A stretch of DNA of 64,000 nucleotides from Microvirga lenta. Lineage in GTDB: Bacteria; Pseudomonadota; Alphaproteobacteria; Rhizobiales; Beijerinckiaceae. The position numbers and the translations under genes were made by a program. Positions 29,927 through 41,241 of the stretch are shown in pieces (the stretch's first letter is position 1; each line of letters starts with the position of its first letter). Location of the stretch: positions 241,276 through 305,275 of the forward strand of contig NZ_JAJBBR010000007.1 of the NCBI RefSeq assembly GCF_020532555.1, in the 5' to 3' direction. The notes beneath the pieces were generated by a model that searched no databases, was not told the origin of the DNA, and was given only the letters and a program-made list of their open reading frames with translations.

Positions 29927-30553
29927 TCAATGCCCTGAAGCCGCATCGGTGCGGCTCTTGTCGTGGTTGGCGTTCCAGGCCGCGGCCAGTTCGAAGAAGT
30001 TGCGCATGATCGTGGCGCCGTGCTCCGACAGGATGCTCTCCGGATGGAACTGCACCCCGTGAATCGGCAGCGTCTTGTGCGACAGGCCCATGATCAGCCC
30101 GTCCGGCGTCTCGGCGGTCACGGCGAGGTCGGACGGGCAGGTCTGCCGGTCGACGATGAGCGAATGGTACCGGGTGGCCTTGAACGGTCCGTTGATGCCG
30201 CGAAACACCGCCTGGCCCTGATGCTCCACCTCGGAGACCTTGCCGTGCATCGGCAGCGGGGCGCGGGAGACCGTGCCGCCGAAGGCCTGGCCGATGGTCT
30301 GCAGGCCGAGGCAGACGCCGAACGTCGGAATCTCGGGAGCCGCGCGTTTCACCAGATCGAGGCAGATGCCGGCCTCGTTGGGCGTGCAGGGTCCGGGAGA
30401 AAGCACGATGGCGTCCGGCGGCGAGGCCAGAACCTCCTCGGTCGTCGTGGCGTCGTTGCGGACGACCTGGACCGAGGTGGCGAGCGGACCGAGCAGATGC
30501 ACCAGATTCCAGGTGAAGCTGTCGTAATTGTCGATGACGAGGACGCGGGTCAT
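29927..30553 (-). CDS. trpG: Anthranilate synthase glutamine amidotransferase component
   Basis: 208-residue class I glutaminase. The triad is Cys81 (FGVCLGLQ), His170 and Glu172 ([12 protein letters not shown]). It supplies ammonia to TrpE and, in bacteria with a single copy, also to PabB for folate. It follows trpE by 59 bases and precedes trpD by 5. Confidence 0.96.
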   Translation of the reverse strand: MTRVLVIDNYDSFTWNLVHLLGPLATSVQVVRNDATTTEEVLASPPDAIVLSPGPCTPNEAGICLDLVKRAAPEIPTFGVCLGLQTIGQAFGGTVSRAPLPMHGKVSEVEHQGQAVFRGINGPFKATRYHSLIVDRQTCPSDLAVTAETPDGLIMGLSHKTLPIHGVQFHPESILSEHGATIMRNFFELAAAWNANHDKSRTDAASGH

Positions 30554-30612
30554 GATGCAGGAAACGTTTGCCTATGCGGCGGGCTTGGTCAAGCGAAGCA
30601 TGGGCCCGGCGC

Positions 30613-32133
30613 TCACTGGCCGAACCTCGATTGCGTCGCGAAGCGCACGGCCTCTTCCGCCGCGCGGAACAGGGCCTTCGCCTTGTTGATGCATTCCTGC
30701 TGCTCGGAGGCCGGATCGGAATCGTAGACGATGCCGGCGCCCGCCTGGACGGCCATGCGTCCGTCCTTCACGACGGCGGTGCGCAGCACGATGCAGGTGT
30801 CCATCTCGCCGTTGGCGCCGAAATAGCCGATGCAGCCGGCATAAGGCCCGCGCTTGTCCTTTTCCAGCTCGTCGATGATCTCCATGGCGCGCACCTTCGG
30901 CGCGCCCGAGACGGTGCCAGCCGGAAAGCCCGCCACGAGGGCGTCGAGGGCATCGAAGCTCTCGTCGAGGCGGCCTTCCACGTTCGACACGATGTGCATG
31001 ACCTGGCTGTAGTATTCGAGGAAGAACGAGTCCGTCACCTGGACGGAGCCCATCTCCGCCACCCGTCCCACGTCGTTGCGGCCGAGATCGAGCAGCATCA
31101 GGTGCTCGGCGCGCTCCTTCTGGTCGGCGAGAAGGCTCTCCGCATGGGCGCGGTCCTCGGCGGCCGTGGCGCCGCGCGGGCGGGTGCCCGCGATGGGCCG
31201 GATCGTGACCTTGCCGCCGCGAACGCGAACGAGGATCTCGGGCGAGGAGCAGACGATCTGGAAATCCTCGAAATCGAGATAGCACAGGAACGGCGCGGGG
31301 TTGATGCGCCGGAGCGACCGGTAGAGCGCGAAGGCGGGCAGCGGGAAGGCGGCCTCGAAGCGCTGGGACAGAACCACCTGAAAGATGTCGCCGGCGCGGA
31401 TGTATTCCTTCGCCTTCGCCACCATGCCCTCGAACTCTTCCGGCGTGGTGTTCGAGACCGGCGGCTCGAAATCGACCTCCCGCGGATCGGTGCGGTGCTC
31501 GAAGGGCAGGGGGCGTTCGAGGGCGAAGGTCACCTCTTCCAGCCGCGCCAGGGCGGCCTCATAGGCCACTTTGGCGGTGACGCCCTCCTTCGGGCGCACG
31601 GGAGCGATGAGCGAGATCTCGTCCTTCACGGCGTCGAACACGACCATGACCGTCGGACGCAGGAGAATGGCGTCGGGAACCTTCAGCGCGTCCGGGTTGG
31701 GCTCCGGCAGGCGCTCCATCTGGCGCACCATGTCGTAACCGAGATAGCCGAACAGGCCCGCCGCCATGGGCGGCAGATCCTCGCCGAGGGGCAGGGCGCT
31801 CTCTGCGATGAGGGCGCGCAGGCTCTCCAGGGGCGGAAGCTTCTCCCTGCTGAAGCGGCCTGCATGGTCGAGCGCCCGCCGGTCGATGGACGCGACGCCG
31901 TCCTGGCAGCGCCAGACGAGGTCGGGATCCAGCCCGATCATCGAGAACCGGCCGCGGACGGCTCCGCCCTCGACGGATTCCAGCAGGAAGGCCGATCCCT
32001 TGCGGCCGTGCCGCAGCTTCAGGAAGGCCGCGACGGGGGTCAGCAGGTCGCCGACGAGGCTGGTGCGGAGTACGCCGGCCTCGCCTGCATTATAGGCCTT
32101 CGCGAAGGCGTCGAAATCGGGCGCGATGACCAT
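30613..32133 (-). CDS. trpE: Anthranilate synthase component I
   Basis: 506-residue chorismate-using enzyme, first step of tryptophan synthesis. The N-terminal regulatory part contains FLLESVEGG, the LLES type of tryptophan feedback site; the catalytic domain shows [39 protein letters not shown] and [14 protein letters not shown]. The ATG at 32133 lies 5 bases after the stop of the ppiD-like gene. With no gap for a leader peptide, tryptophan-specific attenuation directly before trpE is not seen. Confidence 0.96.
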   Translation of the reverse strand: MVIAPDFDAFAKAYNAGEAGVLRTSLVGDLLTPVAAFLKLRHGRKGSAFLLESVEGGAVRGRFSMIGLDPDLVWRCQDGVASIDRRALDHAGRFSREKLPPLESLRALIAESALPLGEDLPPMAAGLFGYLGYDMVRQMERLPEPNPDALKVPDAILLRPTVMVVFDAVKDEISLIAPVRPKEGVTAKVAYEAALARLEEVTFALERPLPFEHRTDPREVDFEPPVSNTTPEEFEGMVAKAKEYIRAGDIFQVVLSQRFEAAFPLPAFALYRSLRRINPAPFLCYLDFEDFQIVCSSPEILVRVRGGKVTIRPIAGTRPRGATAAEDRAHAESLLADQKERAEHLMLLDLGRNDVGRVAEMGSVQVTDSFFLEYYSQVMHIVSNVEGRLDESFDALDALVAGFPAGTVSGAPKVRAMEIIDELEKDKRGPYAGCIGYFGANGEMDTCIVLRTAVVKDGRMAVQAGAGIVYDSDPASEQQECINKAKALFRAAEEAVRFATQSRFGQ

Positions 32134-32138
32134 GAGAG

Positions 32139-34037
32139 CTAGATTTCGCCCCCCGTGGCCAGGCGCAGCGCCTGTTGGTTGATGGTCACGCCCAACTCCT
32201 GGCGCACCTGTGCGATGTACTGGTTGAGCAGGTCGTCGCTCATGCCGTTGCGGAGCTGGTTCTCGATGTTCTGCGCCTCCTGCGTGGTCGTGACGAAGGG
32301 CGGCACGGTGGCGCCCGTCACCCGGAAGACGGCGCGGGTATCGGCGCCGTTGGCGGCGTTGCCGGCCTGGCCCACCGGAATGGAGAAGATCCGGCCGACG
32401 GCCTCGGCGGTCAGGTCGTCCTTGGGGGCATTGCGGGTGAGGTCGGCGGCGGCCTTCACGGGAGCGTTGATCTCCTGGGCCACGGCCTCGATGGTCTCGC
32501 CCTTCTGAAGCCGCTCGGTCAGCTGCCGCGCCTGCTCGGCGAGGCGCTGGGCGATCTGATCCTCGCGCCACTGGGTCGCCACCTGGTCGCGAACCTCGTC
32601 GAGGGTCTTTTCGCGGGCGGGCTCGATTCCGGTCACGTCGTACCAGACATATCCCCCGCCCGAGCGCCGCAGGGCCTCGTTGTCGACGCCGATGTCGGAC
32701 GCGAAGGCGGCCCTCACGACAGCCTCGCGCTCCGGGATGTCGACCGGGTTTCCGGCCTTGTCGAGCCCCTGGGCGTCCACGGCGGGCACCTGGACCACGG
32801 TCAGGCCTTTCTCCTGGGCAATCTCGGCGAGGGGGCGGGCGCTGGCGCGCATGTCCTCGATGGAATCGTGCAGGTCATCGATCTCGTTCCGAGCACGCTC
32901 CTGGGCGATCTCGGCGCGTACCTCGCCCGCCACCTCCTCGAAGGGGCGCACGGCTTCAGGCTGGACCTGGGTGACGCGGACGAGGACCGGTCCGAAACGG
33001 CCCGCGACCGGGCCGCTCGTGGCGCCCTGCTCGAGCGCGAAGGCGGCATCGGCGACGGCCGGGTCCACCATCTCGGCCCGGGTAAAGGTGCCGAGCTCCA
33101 GGTCCTGGGGTGCGATGTTGCGCTCCGCCGCGATGGCGTCGAAGGTGGCGCCTTCCTTGATCCGGTTGAAGGCGGCCTCCGCCTCCTCCGGGCTGGAGAA
33201 GGTGATCTGCTGGATCGTCCGGCGCTCCGGCGTGCCGTAGCGGGCCTTCTGCTGCTCGTAGCGTTGGCGGGCATCCGCATCGCTGACGCTTTCCGGCTTC
33301 GCGAGCGAGGCGGCATCGACCGCCATGAGGGAGACGGCGCGGTACTCAGGCGCCTGATAGGCGCTCTTGCGCTCGTTGTAGAAGCTCTGGAGCTGCTCCT
33401 CGGTCGGGGCGGGAATCTCGCCGGCCATCTGAGGCGTCAGGACGAAATACGAGGCGGTGCGACGCTCGTTGGCGTAGCGGTGGAGCGCCTCGCGGGCGGC
33501 GAGCGGCACCGTCAGTTCCCCGGCGATCGCCTCCGCCAGGTGGATGCGGGCCATGGCAAGGCGCTGCTCCTGCACGAAGCCGGCTTCGGACAGGGAAGCG
33601 TTGCGCAGGGCCTGGTCGAACAGGGCCCGGTTGAACTGGCCGTCGGCGCCGCGGAAGGCCGGGTTCTCCATGATGGAGCGGGCGACGAGCTGGTCGGAGA
33701 CGCTCAGGCCGAGCTCCCGGGCCCGTTCCGCCATGACCGCCTCGGTGACGAGGGTGGACAGGACCTGCTGGTCGAGGCCGAAGGCGCGCGCCTGCTGGGG
33801 CGTGATGACGGTCCGGAACTGGCGGCCGAGGCGCTGCAGCTCGTTGTTGTAGGCATTGCGGACCTGGTCGATCGTGATCTCGGTATCGCCGACCTGGGCC
33901 ACCGTGGTCGGGGCCGACGCCCGGAAGATGTCGCCGATGCCCCAGATGGCGAAGCTGAGGATCAGAACGCCGAATAGGATGGTGGCGATGATTTTGCCGA
34001 CCAGGCTCTGCCCGGCCTTGCGCATTCCTCGAAGCAT
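32139..34037 (-). CDS. ppiD: PpiD/SurA-type membrane-anchored periplasmic peptidyl-prolyl isomerase
   Basis: 632-residue protein with one N-terminal membrane helix (about 17-36, IIATILFGVLILSFAIWGIG), a SurA_N-like chaperone part (about 40-200), and a parvulin-type domain (near RRTIQQITFSSPEEAEAAF and GTFTRAEMVDPAVADAAFAL). PpiD works at the periplasmic exit of the Sec translocon. I start it at the ATG at 34037 (MLRGMRKAGQSLVGK) with AAGGAAA upstream; the frame is open 48 bases earlier. It heads the trp-moa-moe run and is divergent from tpiA, an arrangement found in other rhizobia. Confidence 0.9.
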   Translation of the reverse strand: MLRGMRKAGQSLVGKIIATILFGVLILSFAIWGIGDIFRASAPTTVAQVGDTEITIDQVRNAYNNELQRLGRQFRTVITPQQARAFGLDQQVLSTLVTEAVMAERARELGLSVSDQLVARSIMENPAFRGADGQFNRALFDQALRNASLSEAGFVQEQRLAMARIHLAEAIAGELTVPLAAREALHRYANERRTASYFVLTPQMAGEIPAPTEEQLQSFYNERKSAYQAPEYRAVSLMAVDAASLAKPESVSDADARQRYEQQKARYGTPERRTIQQITFSSPEEAEAAFNRIKEGATFDAIAAERNIAPQDLELGTFTRAEMVDPAVADAAFALEQGATSGPVAGRFGPVLVRVTQVQPEAVRPFEEVAGEVRAEIAQERARNEIDDLHDSIEDMRASARPLAEIAQEKGLTVVQVPAVDAQGLDKAGNPVDIPEREAVVRAAFASDIGVDNEALRRSGGGYVWYDVTGIEPAREKTLDEVRDQVATQWREDQIAQRLAEQARQLTERLQKGETIEAVAQEINAPVKAAADLTRNAPKDDLTAEAVGRIFSIPVGQAGNAANGADTRAVFRVTGATVPPFVTTTQEAQNIENQLRNGMSDDLLNQYIAQVRQELGVTINQQALRLATGGEI

Positions 34038-34111
34038 CGTGAACCCGTTTCCTTGAAACTCGTTAAGAGGCCGATAGCCGATCAAGAGCCCGACGAAAAG
34101 GGCAAGTCTGG

Positions 34112-34139
34112 TTGAAACGCGACCTAACCCTCTGCTACT
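34112..34139 (+). promoter_or_regulatory. Candidate tpiA promoter
   Basis: TTGAAA at 34112-34117 and GCTACT at 34134-34139 are 16 bases apart, ending 34 bases before the tpiA ATG. The -10 is weak against the E. coli consensus but of a type common in alphaproteobacteria. Confidence 0.4.
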
Positions 34140-34173
34140 GCCATTTTACGATAAGCGTGACAGGAGTGCCTGA

Positions 34174-34941
34174 ATGAGCGTCGATAGGCCGCGCCCGCTG
34201 GTTGCGGGCAACTGGAAGATGAACGGGCTGAGGATGTCGGCCAAGGTTCTGGGCGACATTCAGGCGGGCTACACGCCCGGCCTCAAGGCCAAGGTCGATC
34301 TGCTGGTCTGCCCCCCGGCAACGCTGCTTTACACCTTCGCCCATATTTCCGTCGGCTCCCGGATCGCCGTCGGCGGCCAGGACTGCCACGCCAAGGAATC
34401 GGGGGCCCACACGGGCGACATCTCGGCCGAGATGCTGGCGGATGCCGGAGCGACCTACGTCATCGTCGGCCATTCCGAGCGGCGCCAGTTCCACGGCGAA
34501 AAGGACGCCGATGTCTGCGCCAAGGCGGTCGCGGCGCACCGGGCGGGCCTCACGGCCGTCGTCTGCGTGGGCGAGACCCGGGAGGAGCGCGAGGCGGGCA
34601 AGACCCTCAACGTGGTCAAGAAGCAGCTTCGCGGCTCCATTCCGGTCGATTCGAACAGCCAGAACCTCGTGGTCGCCTACGAGCCGGTCTGGGCCATCGG
34701 CACTGGGCTCACTCCCACGGCCGCCGACGTGGCGGAGGTGCACGGGCTGATCCGCGAGGAGCTGAAGCGCCTCGTCGGCAAGGCCGACCATGGCAAGGTG
34801 CGCATCCTCTATGGCGGCTCGGTGAAGCCCTCGAACGCGGCCGAGCTGATGGCCGTCGAGAACGTCGACGGCGCCCTCGTGGGCGGGGCCAGCCTCGTCG
34901 CGGCGGACTTTCTCGCCATCGCCGGCGCGTATCTCACATAA
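34174..34941 (+). CDS. tpiA: Triosephosphate isomerase
   Basis: 255-residue TIM barrel interconverting dihydroxyacetone phosphate and glyceraldehyde 3-phosphate. Catalytic residues are all present: Asn13 and Lys15 (AGNWKMNG), His100 ([10 protein letters not shown]), Glu170 in [11 protein letters not shown]; the phosphate loop is [17 protein letters not shown] precedes the ATG. It is followed by secG and pyrG, a frequent alphaproteobacterial order. Confidence 0.98.
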   Translation: MSVDRPRPLVAGNWKMNGLRMSAKVLGDIQAGYTPGLKAKVDLLVCPPATLLYTFAHISVGSRIAVGGQDCHAKESGAHTGDISAEMLADAGATYVIVGHSERRQFHGEKDADVCAKAVAAHRAGLTAVVCVGETREEREAGKTLNVVKKQLRGSIPVDSNSQNLVVAYEPVWAIGTGLTPTAADVAEVHGLIREELKRLVGKADHGKVRILYGGSVKPSNAAELMAVENVDGALVGGASLVAADFLAIAGAYLT

Positions 34942-35064
34942 GTGTTCGGCAAAAGGGTCCTTGCGGGTCTTTGATCCCGCGCACACCTATGCTACAGGCC
35001 GCCCCAACGAACAGAAGCGAGCGGTCGACGCCCACCGGCGCGGCCGCTTGAGGTTTTTGGAACG

Positions 35065-35517
35065 ATGCAAACAGTTCTCATCATTGTCCACCTGATCATT
35101 GTCCTTGCCCTGATCGGCGTGGTTCTCCTGCAGCGCTCCGAGGGCGGCGGCATGGGTCTCGGCGGCGGAGGCGGCGGAGGCGGCGTGTCCGGCTTCATGA
35201 CCGGCCGCGGCCAAGCCAACGCGCTCACCCGCACCACGGCGATTCTGGCGGCGCTCTTCTTCGTGACCAGCATGGCGCTGGCCATCATGGCGACCACGAA
35301 CCGCGGCCCGCGCTCGATCCTGGACGGTACCTCTCCGACCGCTCCGGCCGGCCAGCAGGCTCCCGCGGGCGGAGGCGGCAACGTGCTCGAGCAGCTCCAG
35401 CGGCTGCAGGGCGACCAGCCCGCTCCGGCCCCGGCCCCCGCGCCGGGCGCTCCCGCACCGGCGGTTCCCGCGCCCGCACCGGCGCCGGCGGCACCCCAGG
35501 TGCCCCAGTCTCAGTAA
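35065..35517 (+). CDS. secG: Preprotein translocase subunit SecG
   Basis: 150-residue SecG, an accessory part of SecYEG. Two helices (about 3-22 and 58-77) flank the conserved loop QRSEGGGMGLGGGGGGGGVS. The tail from about 95 is low complexity, rich in Ala, Pro and Gln (PAPAPAPAPG), as in other rhizobial SecGs; E. coli SecG has 110 residues. A strong terminator follows. Confidence 0.95.
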   Translation: MQTVLIIVHLIIVLALIGVVLLQRSEGGGMGLGGGGGGGGVSGFMTGRGQANALTRTTAILAALFFVTSMALAIMATTNRGPRSILDGTSPTAPAGQQAPAGGGGNVLEQLQRLQGDQPAPAPAPAPGAPAPAVPAPAPAPAAPQVPQSQ

Positions 35518-35524
35518 AACAAAC

Positions 35525-35555
35525 AGGGCCGGTCCTTCCGGCCCTCTCTTTTTGT
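35525..35555 (+). terminator. Rho-independent terminator after secG
   Basis: AGGGCCGG at 35525-35532 and CCGGCCCT at 35538-35545 form the stem with loop TCCTT; CTCTTTTTG follows. Confidence 0.88.
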
Positions 35556-35615
35556 GGATGGCAAACGAGCGGCCGGGTTCGCGATTGCGAATCGGCGCTC
35601 CTTCTTTATGGATAG

Positions 35616-37250
<1,635 letters not shown>

Positions 37251-37276
37251 CGGCCGGTGCCGAGCTTATGAACGAA

Positions 37277-37310
37277 AAAAGCCCCGCGGCCGGTGTGCCG
37301 CGGGGCTTTT
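37277..37310 (+). terminator. Strong bidirectional terminator after pyrG
   Basis: AAAAGCCCCGCGGC and GCCGCGGGGCTTTT form a 14-bp stem around CGGTGT. A- and T-runs on both sides suit both pyrG and the convergent RTX gene that ends at 37377. Confidence 0.92.
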
Positions 37311-37376
37311 CTTTGGTTCATAAGAGGGTGAACGGCTCTCTATTGGTTTTCGCCAGGAATGCTCCTCATTCCCTGC

Positions 37377-40300
37377 TCAGATGAAGAAGAAGTCCTTGTG
37401 GGTGAGGGTCTCGCCCTCCTTCTTCTGGAACTTGAAGCTGGCGATCTCCACCATGGCCTTGCGGCCCGAGCCGTCCACGTCCCAGTACAGCTTCTTGCCC
37501 TTGAGGATGAAGAAGTCGTCCTTGTCCGTGGCCTTGCTGCCCTTCTTGAAGTAGCTCGCCTTGAGCTTGGCCGGCTTGTCGAGCGAGGCGTTCTTTTTCT
37601 TCAGGTACTTGGCGATGGTCTTGTTGGTGAAGGCCGCATCGTCGAAGAACAGGCTGTCGTACTTGGAGCCGAAGTCGTAGATCTTGTCCTTGTTCCGGTT
37701 GGCCACGCTCTTGCTGGTGAGCTTGGTGTCGAACACGAAGGCGTCCTTGCTGGTCTTGCCCTTGCCGCCGTAGAGCTTGTCCTTGCCCGCGCCGCCGCCG
37801 AGCACGTCACGACCGGCATCGCCCTTGAGCGTGTCGTTGCCCGCGCCGCCGAACAGCCGGTCGTTGCCCACCCCGCCGGAGAGCTGGTCTCTGAGGGCGC
37901 CGCCCCAGAGCACGTCGTGATCGGCCGTGCCGGCGGTGACCTCCGGGTTGACGTCAGCGACATTGATGACGAGATCCTGGTCGACAATGTGGGTGCCGTC
38001 GCTGACCCGCACCTTGATCGTGTGCGAGGCCGCCTGCTCGAAGTCGAGCTTGAAGCCGTTCGCCACCAGGATCTGGTTGCCCTGGAGGACGAAACGTCCG
38101 CCGGCATTGTCGAGGAGCTGATAGGTGAGGGTCTCGTCCGCATCGGCCGTGGACGAGAGCGTGCCGACCAGGGAACCGGCCGCTGCATATTCCGCCGCCG
38201 TGCTCCCGCTCAGAACCGGAGCCGCCGGGGCATTGTTCACCGGAGGCGTCACCGGCTCGTCGTCGTCCTGGATCTTGCCGGTGGCGATGCGGTTCTCGGC
38301 ATCGATGGTGGCATTGCCGCCCTCGAACTGCGACAGCTCGACCGTGAAGGTCTCCTCGTCCGCATCGTCGACTGCATCCTTGTTGACGCGAACCGTGACG
38401 AAAGCCTCGAACTCGTCGTTCGCGAAGCTGACGGTGCCGGATGTACCGGAGAAGTCGTCCTCGCTGGCGGTTCCGGTGTTCAAGGTCCAGCGGACGGTGG
38501 ACTCGGAGCCGAAGGTGTCGCGGGTGACCTTGAACGTCACTTCGGTGGTGCCCTCACCGGTGCCCTCTATCACCGTCTTGGTGAGGGAATCGGCCGCGAA
38601 CCGGACAATCGGCGGGGTGTTTTGATCGTGGACGGTGAAGGTGTAGGTCTTTACGTGCCTGAAGGTGGCATCAGAGGAGCGATTTTCATCGTAGGCCACT
38701 ACCTGTAAGCTTCTACCGGTGCCCACATCGGCGTCGGTGATCGGGGCGTTGGTTTTAATCTGGCCCGATGCCGGGTCGATGCTGAACTTGCCGTGAGCGG
38801 TCACGAGCTGGTCGTTCACCAGGAAAGCGAACTTGTTGTTCCGGTAGGCGTCGGTCCGGTCCAGGTCGATCCAGGTGGCTTGGACGAGGTTAATGTTCTC
38901 ACCCGTGGTGCCGGCCCGCATTACGTTCTGTTGCGCGCTGAAGGTGACATCTGTCGGCTTCTCGTTGACGTCCTCGATCTTGATCTTGAGCGCCTGTGTC
39001 GCGCTATAGAACGCGCCATCGTAAGCCTTCACATAGACCGTGTAGAAATCTTCGTCAGCCGGAAGCGTTTCCAGATCGAGAGTATGTTCAGGATCGAACT
39101 CGATCCGCCCCGTCGTGTTGATCCTGAATAACCCGCCCGCATTGCCGCCGTTCGCCTGCGTGGTATCGAACTCGAACGTGATTTGGTCTGCAGGCGTGCG
39201 ATCGTCCGAGGAATAGAGCGTACTCGCGAAGGGGGCGTTCTCCTGCGTCGTGACTTCGAGAGCGCCTTGACCGAAGGTCGGAGCCGATGGAGGCGTACCG
39301 GGATCGGTGTAGATGCCGCTCTCATCCTCGATAACATCGATGTTCTGCGCAAAAATCCGCGTCTTTTCTTCTTGCGTGAACGTCCCGGTCGTGAGTTTTA
39401 TCCGCTCGCCACCGCTTGCGGTGCCGATGCCGAGAAAGGCGGTATTCTTATCGGCCACGATAAGACGGGTATCACCATTCGGTCCGAGCTTGATGGCTGC
39501 AATATTGAACACCGCCTTCGTGCTGAAATCGTAGGTCTCGGCTGCGCCTGTTAGCTGCAGAATGTTCGTGCCACCCTTTCCGTCAACGACATAGAATTGG
39601 GCCAGGCGGTTCGAATTGGTAACGAAGGTATCATCGCCGTTCGAGCCGTGGAGCAGTTCGAAGCCGCTGAGGACTTCGCCGGCCCTCAGGTCGATAGAGC
39701 CTGGTCCGGCCATTGCAAGAATATCCTGACCGCCTCCGGCCTCGGTGACATCGCCCGTATTGATGCCGTCCGACTCAACCATGAGAGTTTCATTCGCGTC
39801 GGTCCCGGTGGCGATTTCGACCTGCCCCGTCAGAAGCTCTATTTCCGTCAATGTAAAACGGCGCTGAAAAATTTCGTCTGAGCTTACCCATGTAACGATC
39901 CAACTGCCATCTTCCATGCTCGCTGTATCGGAGAATATCTGATCGCCCTGAGTCGTCGCATTGATCCGAATTTCTGGACCAATCGGCGCACCTTCCGTGC
40001 TATAACGCTGCTGATAAAGACCCAACCCTGACCCATCTTGGTTTTTTGAACTCCATGTAACAATCCAGCCGCCGTCCTCCATGGCAGTCGCGGAAGGTCT
40101 GAATTGGTGGTCCGCAGTCGTAGTGTTGACACGTGTCTCCGTTCCGAACGCCGATCCATCGGCATGATAGCGCTGTTGATAAACACCTGTGTCTGAACCG
40201 TCTTGATCAAGGGAGGTCCAGATAACTATCCAGCCGCCATCGCCGAGCCCAACCACCTTCGACTGACTTTGGTTATTGGCAACAGTGGTATTAACGCGGG

Positions 40301-41012
40301 TTTCTGTGCCGACGGGCGCTCCATTGGAAGCGTACCGTTGTTGAACCACGCCGAATCCGCTTGGGTCTGTAGAGCTGTTATCGATGGTCCAAGTGACGAT
40401 CCATCCGCCGTCTGTAAGTGCAGCAACACTTGGGTCGGCAGCGGAAAGGTGCGCTGGAGATTGGCCTACCCGAGTTTCCCCACCATTAGGTAAGCCACTC
40501 GCATCATAACGCTGTTGATAGATGTAGCTGCGTCCATCTGCGAATGTTCGCCAAGTTACCACCCATCCGCCGTCCGCGAGCCCAGTAACGCTTGGCTCTT
40601 CTTGTGTATTTTCGGTTGTGGTATTGACCCGTGTTTCAGGCCCTATCGTATTTCCGTCGGCACCGTAGCGCTGCTGATAGACGCTATGGTTCATCTCGTA
40701 TTCCGTGCCGTTCCACTGGCCGTATGACTGCCAGGTTACGACCCAACCGCCATCGCTAAGGGCTGTGACGGCGGCGAGTTCCTGACTACCGGGAACATAG
40801 CTATTGACCCGGGTTTCAGGCCCTGATGCAGTGCCGTCAGCATTGTAGCGCTGCTGATAGACGCCATTCATGTATCCATCCTGGTCCAGCGATTGCCAGG
40901 TCACTACCCACCCGCCACCGGCCAGTCTTGTTATCGATGGAAAGGTCTGAGTATGTGTTGCCCAGGTATTGACCTGCGTCTCCGGCCCCGCCTGGATCAC
41001 CGTAAATGCCAT
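37377..41012 (-). CDS. Large repeat/cadherin/Calx-beta/RTX secreted protein
   Basis: 1211 residues. Parts in order: residues about 10-375, seven degenerate repeats of about 52 residues with the core GGWVVTWQS-(x)n-VYQQRYxADG-(x)n-ETRVNT; a linker; cadherin-like segments (about 595-795, with DVNEKPTDVTF); a Calx-beta domain (about 815-915); a second cadherin-like segment; RTX nonapeptides GGAGNDTLKGDAG near 1030-1087; and a C-terminal module ending KEGETLTHKDFFFI, which fits a type I secretion signal. There is no Sec signal. The repeats may fold as a beta-propeller-like array (inference). Likely exported, calcium-binding and adhesive. The ATG at 41012 has GGGAG 8 bases upstream; ATG 41042 has none. 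The N-terminal third has lower GC than the rest. No type I exporter genes are in the window. Confidence 0.8.
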   Translation of the reverse strand: MAFTVIQAGPETQVNTWATHTQTFPSITRLAGGGWVVTWQSLDQDGYMNGVYQQRYNADGTASGPETRVNSYVPGSQELAAVTALSDGGWVVTWQSYGQWNGTEYEMNHSVYQQRYGADGNTIGPETRVNTTTENTQEEPSVTGLADGGWVVTWRTFADGRSYIYQQRYDASGLPNGGETRVGQSPAHLSAADPSVAALTDGGWIVTWTIDNSSTDPSGFGVVQQRYASNGAPVGTETRVNTTVANNQSQSKVVGLGDGGWIVIWTSLDQDGSDTGVYQQRYHADGSAFGTETRVNTTTADHQFRPSATAMEDGGWIVTWSSKNQDGSGLGLYQQRYSTEGAPIGPEIRINATTQGDQIFSDTASMEDGSWIVTWVSSDEIFQRRFTLTEIELLTGQVEIATGTDANETLMVESDGINTGDVTEAGGGQDILAMAGPGSIDLRAGEVLSGFELLHGSNGDDTFVTNSNRLAQFYVVDGKGGTNILQLTGAAETYDFSTKAVFNIAAIKLGPNGDTRLIVADKNTAFLGIGTASGGERIKLTTGTFTQEEKTRIFAQNIDVIEDESGIYTDPGTPPSAPTFGQGALEVTTQENAPFASTLYSSDDRTPADQITFEFDTTQANGGNAGGLFRINTTGRIEFDPEHTLDLETLPADEDFYTVYVKAYDGAFYSATQALKIKIEDVNEKPTDVTFSAQQNVMRAGTTGENINLVQATWIDLDRTDAYRNNKFAFLVNDQLVTAHGKFSIDPASGQIKTNAPITDADVGTGRSLQVVAYDENRSSDATFRHVKTYTFTVHDQNTPPIVRFAADSLTKTVIEGTGEGTTEVTFKVTRDTFGSESTVRWTLNTGTASEDDFSGTSGTVSFANDEFEAFVTVRVNKDAVDDADEETFTVELSQFEGGNATIDAENRIATGKIQDDDEPVTPPVNNAPAAPVLSGSTAAEYAAAGSLVGTLSSTADADETLTYQLLDNAGGRFVLQGNQILVANGFKLDFEQAASHTIKVRVSDGTHIVDQDLVINVADVNPEVTAGTADHDVLWGGALRDQLSGGVGNDRLFGGAGNDTLKGDAGRDVLGGGAGKDKLYGGKGKTSKDAFVFDTKLTSKSVANRNKDKIYDFGSKYDSLFFDDAAFTNKTIAKYLKKKNASLDKPAKLKASYFKKGSKATDKDDFFILKGKKLYWDVDGSGRKAMVEIASFKFQKKEGETLTHKDFFFI
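39870..40985 (-). repeat. Seven tandem ~52-codon repeats in the RTX protein
   Basis: Each unit has the pattern D-G-G-W-[VI]-V-T-W, then QRY, then ETRVN. Units diverge in DNA but keep the Trp, Gln-Gln-Arg-Tyr and Arg-Val-Asn anchors. GC is visibly lower than in the RTX end of the same gene. Confidence 0.75.
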
Positions 41013-41241
41013 GGTACGCGCTCCCGCCCTTGATAACGACATGAAATAACTTTGCGGAAGACCTAGCGGAGGCTGTTTGTAAAACCTACTCCTCGAACAG
41101 GGAGGGTGAGGCGAAGCTATCGCCCCAACCCCCTGATTCCCCGTTGGAAACTCGCCGCCCCGGCCACATCATGGCTTGTCCCGCGCCTTGTGCCCGGGCT
41201 ATGGCTGGAAAAAGGTATGTTCCCTTAGGAAAAGGCCCTCC

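Noticed and set aside
34942..35064. Possible tRNA or small RNA between tpiA and secG
   Set aside because: No cloverleaf or clear stem with T tract; I see no RNA gene anywhere in the window.
39870..40985. Repeat array considered as CRISPR
   Set aside because: Units are coding repeats of about 156 bases with no constant short repeat and spacers. No CRISPR or cas gene is seen in the window.
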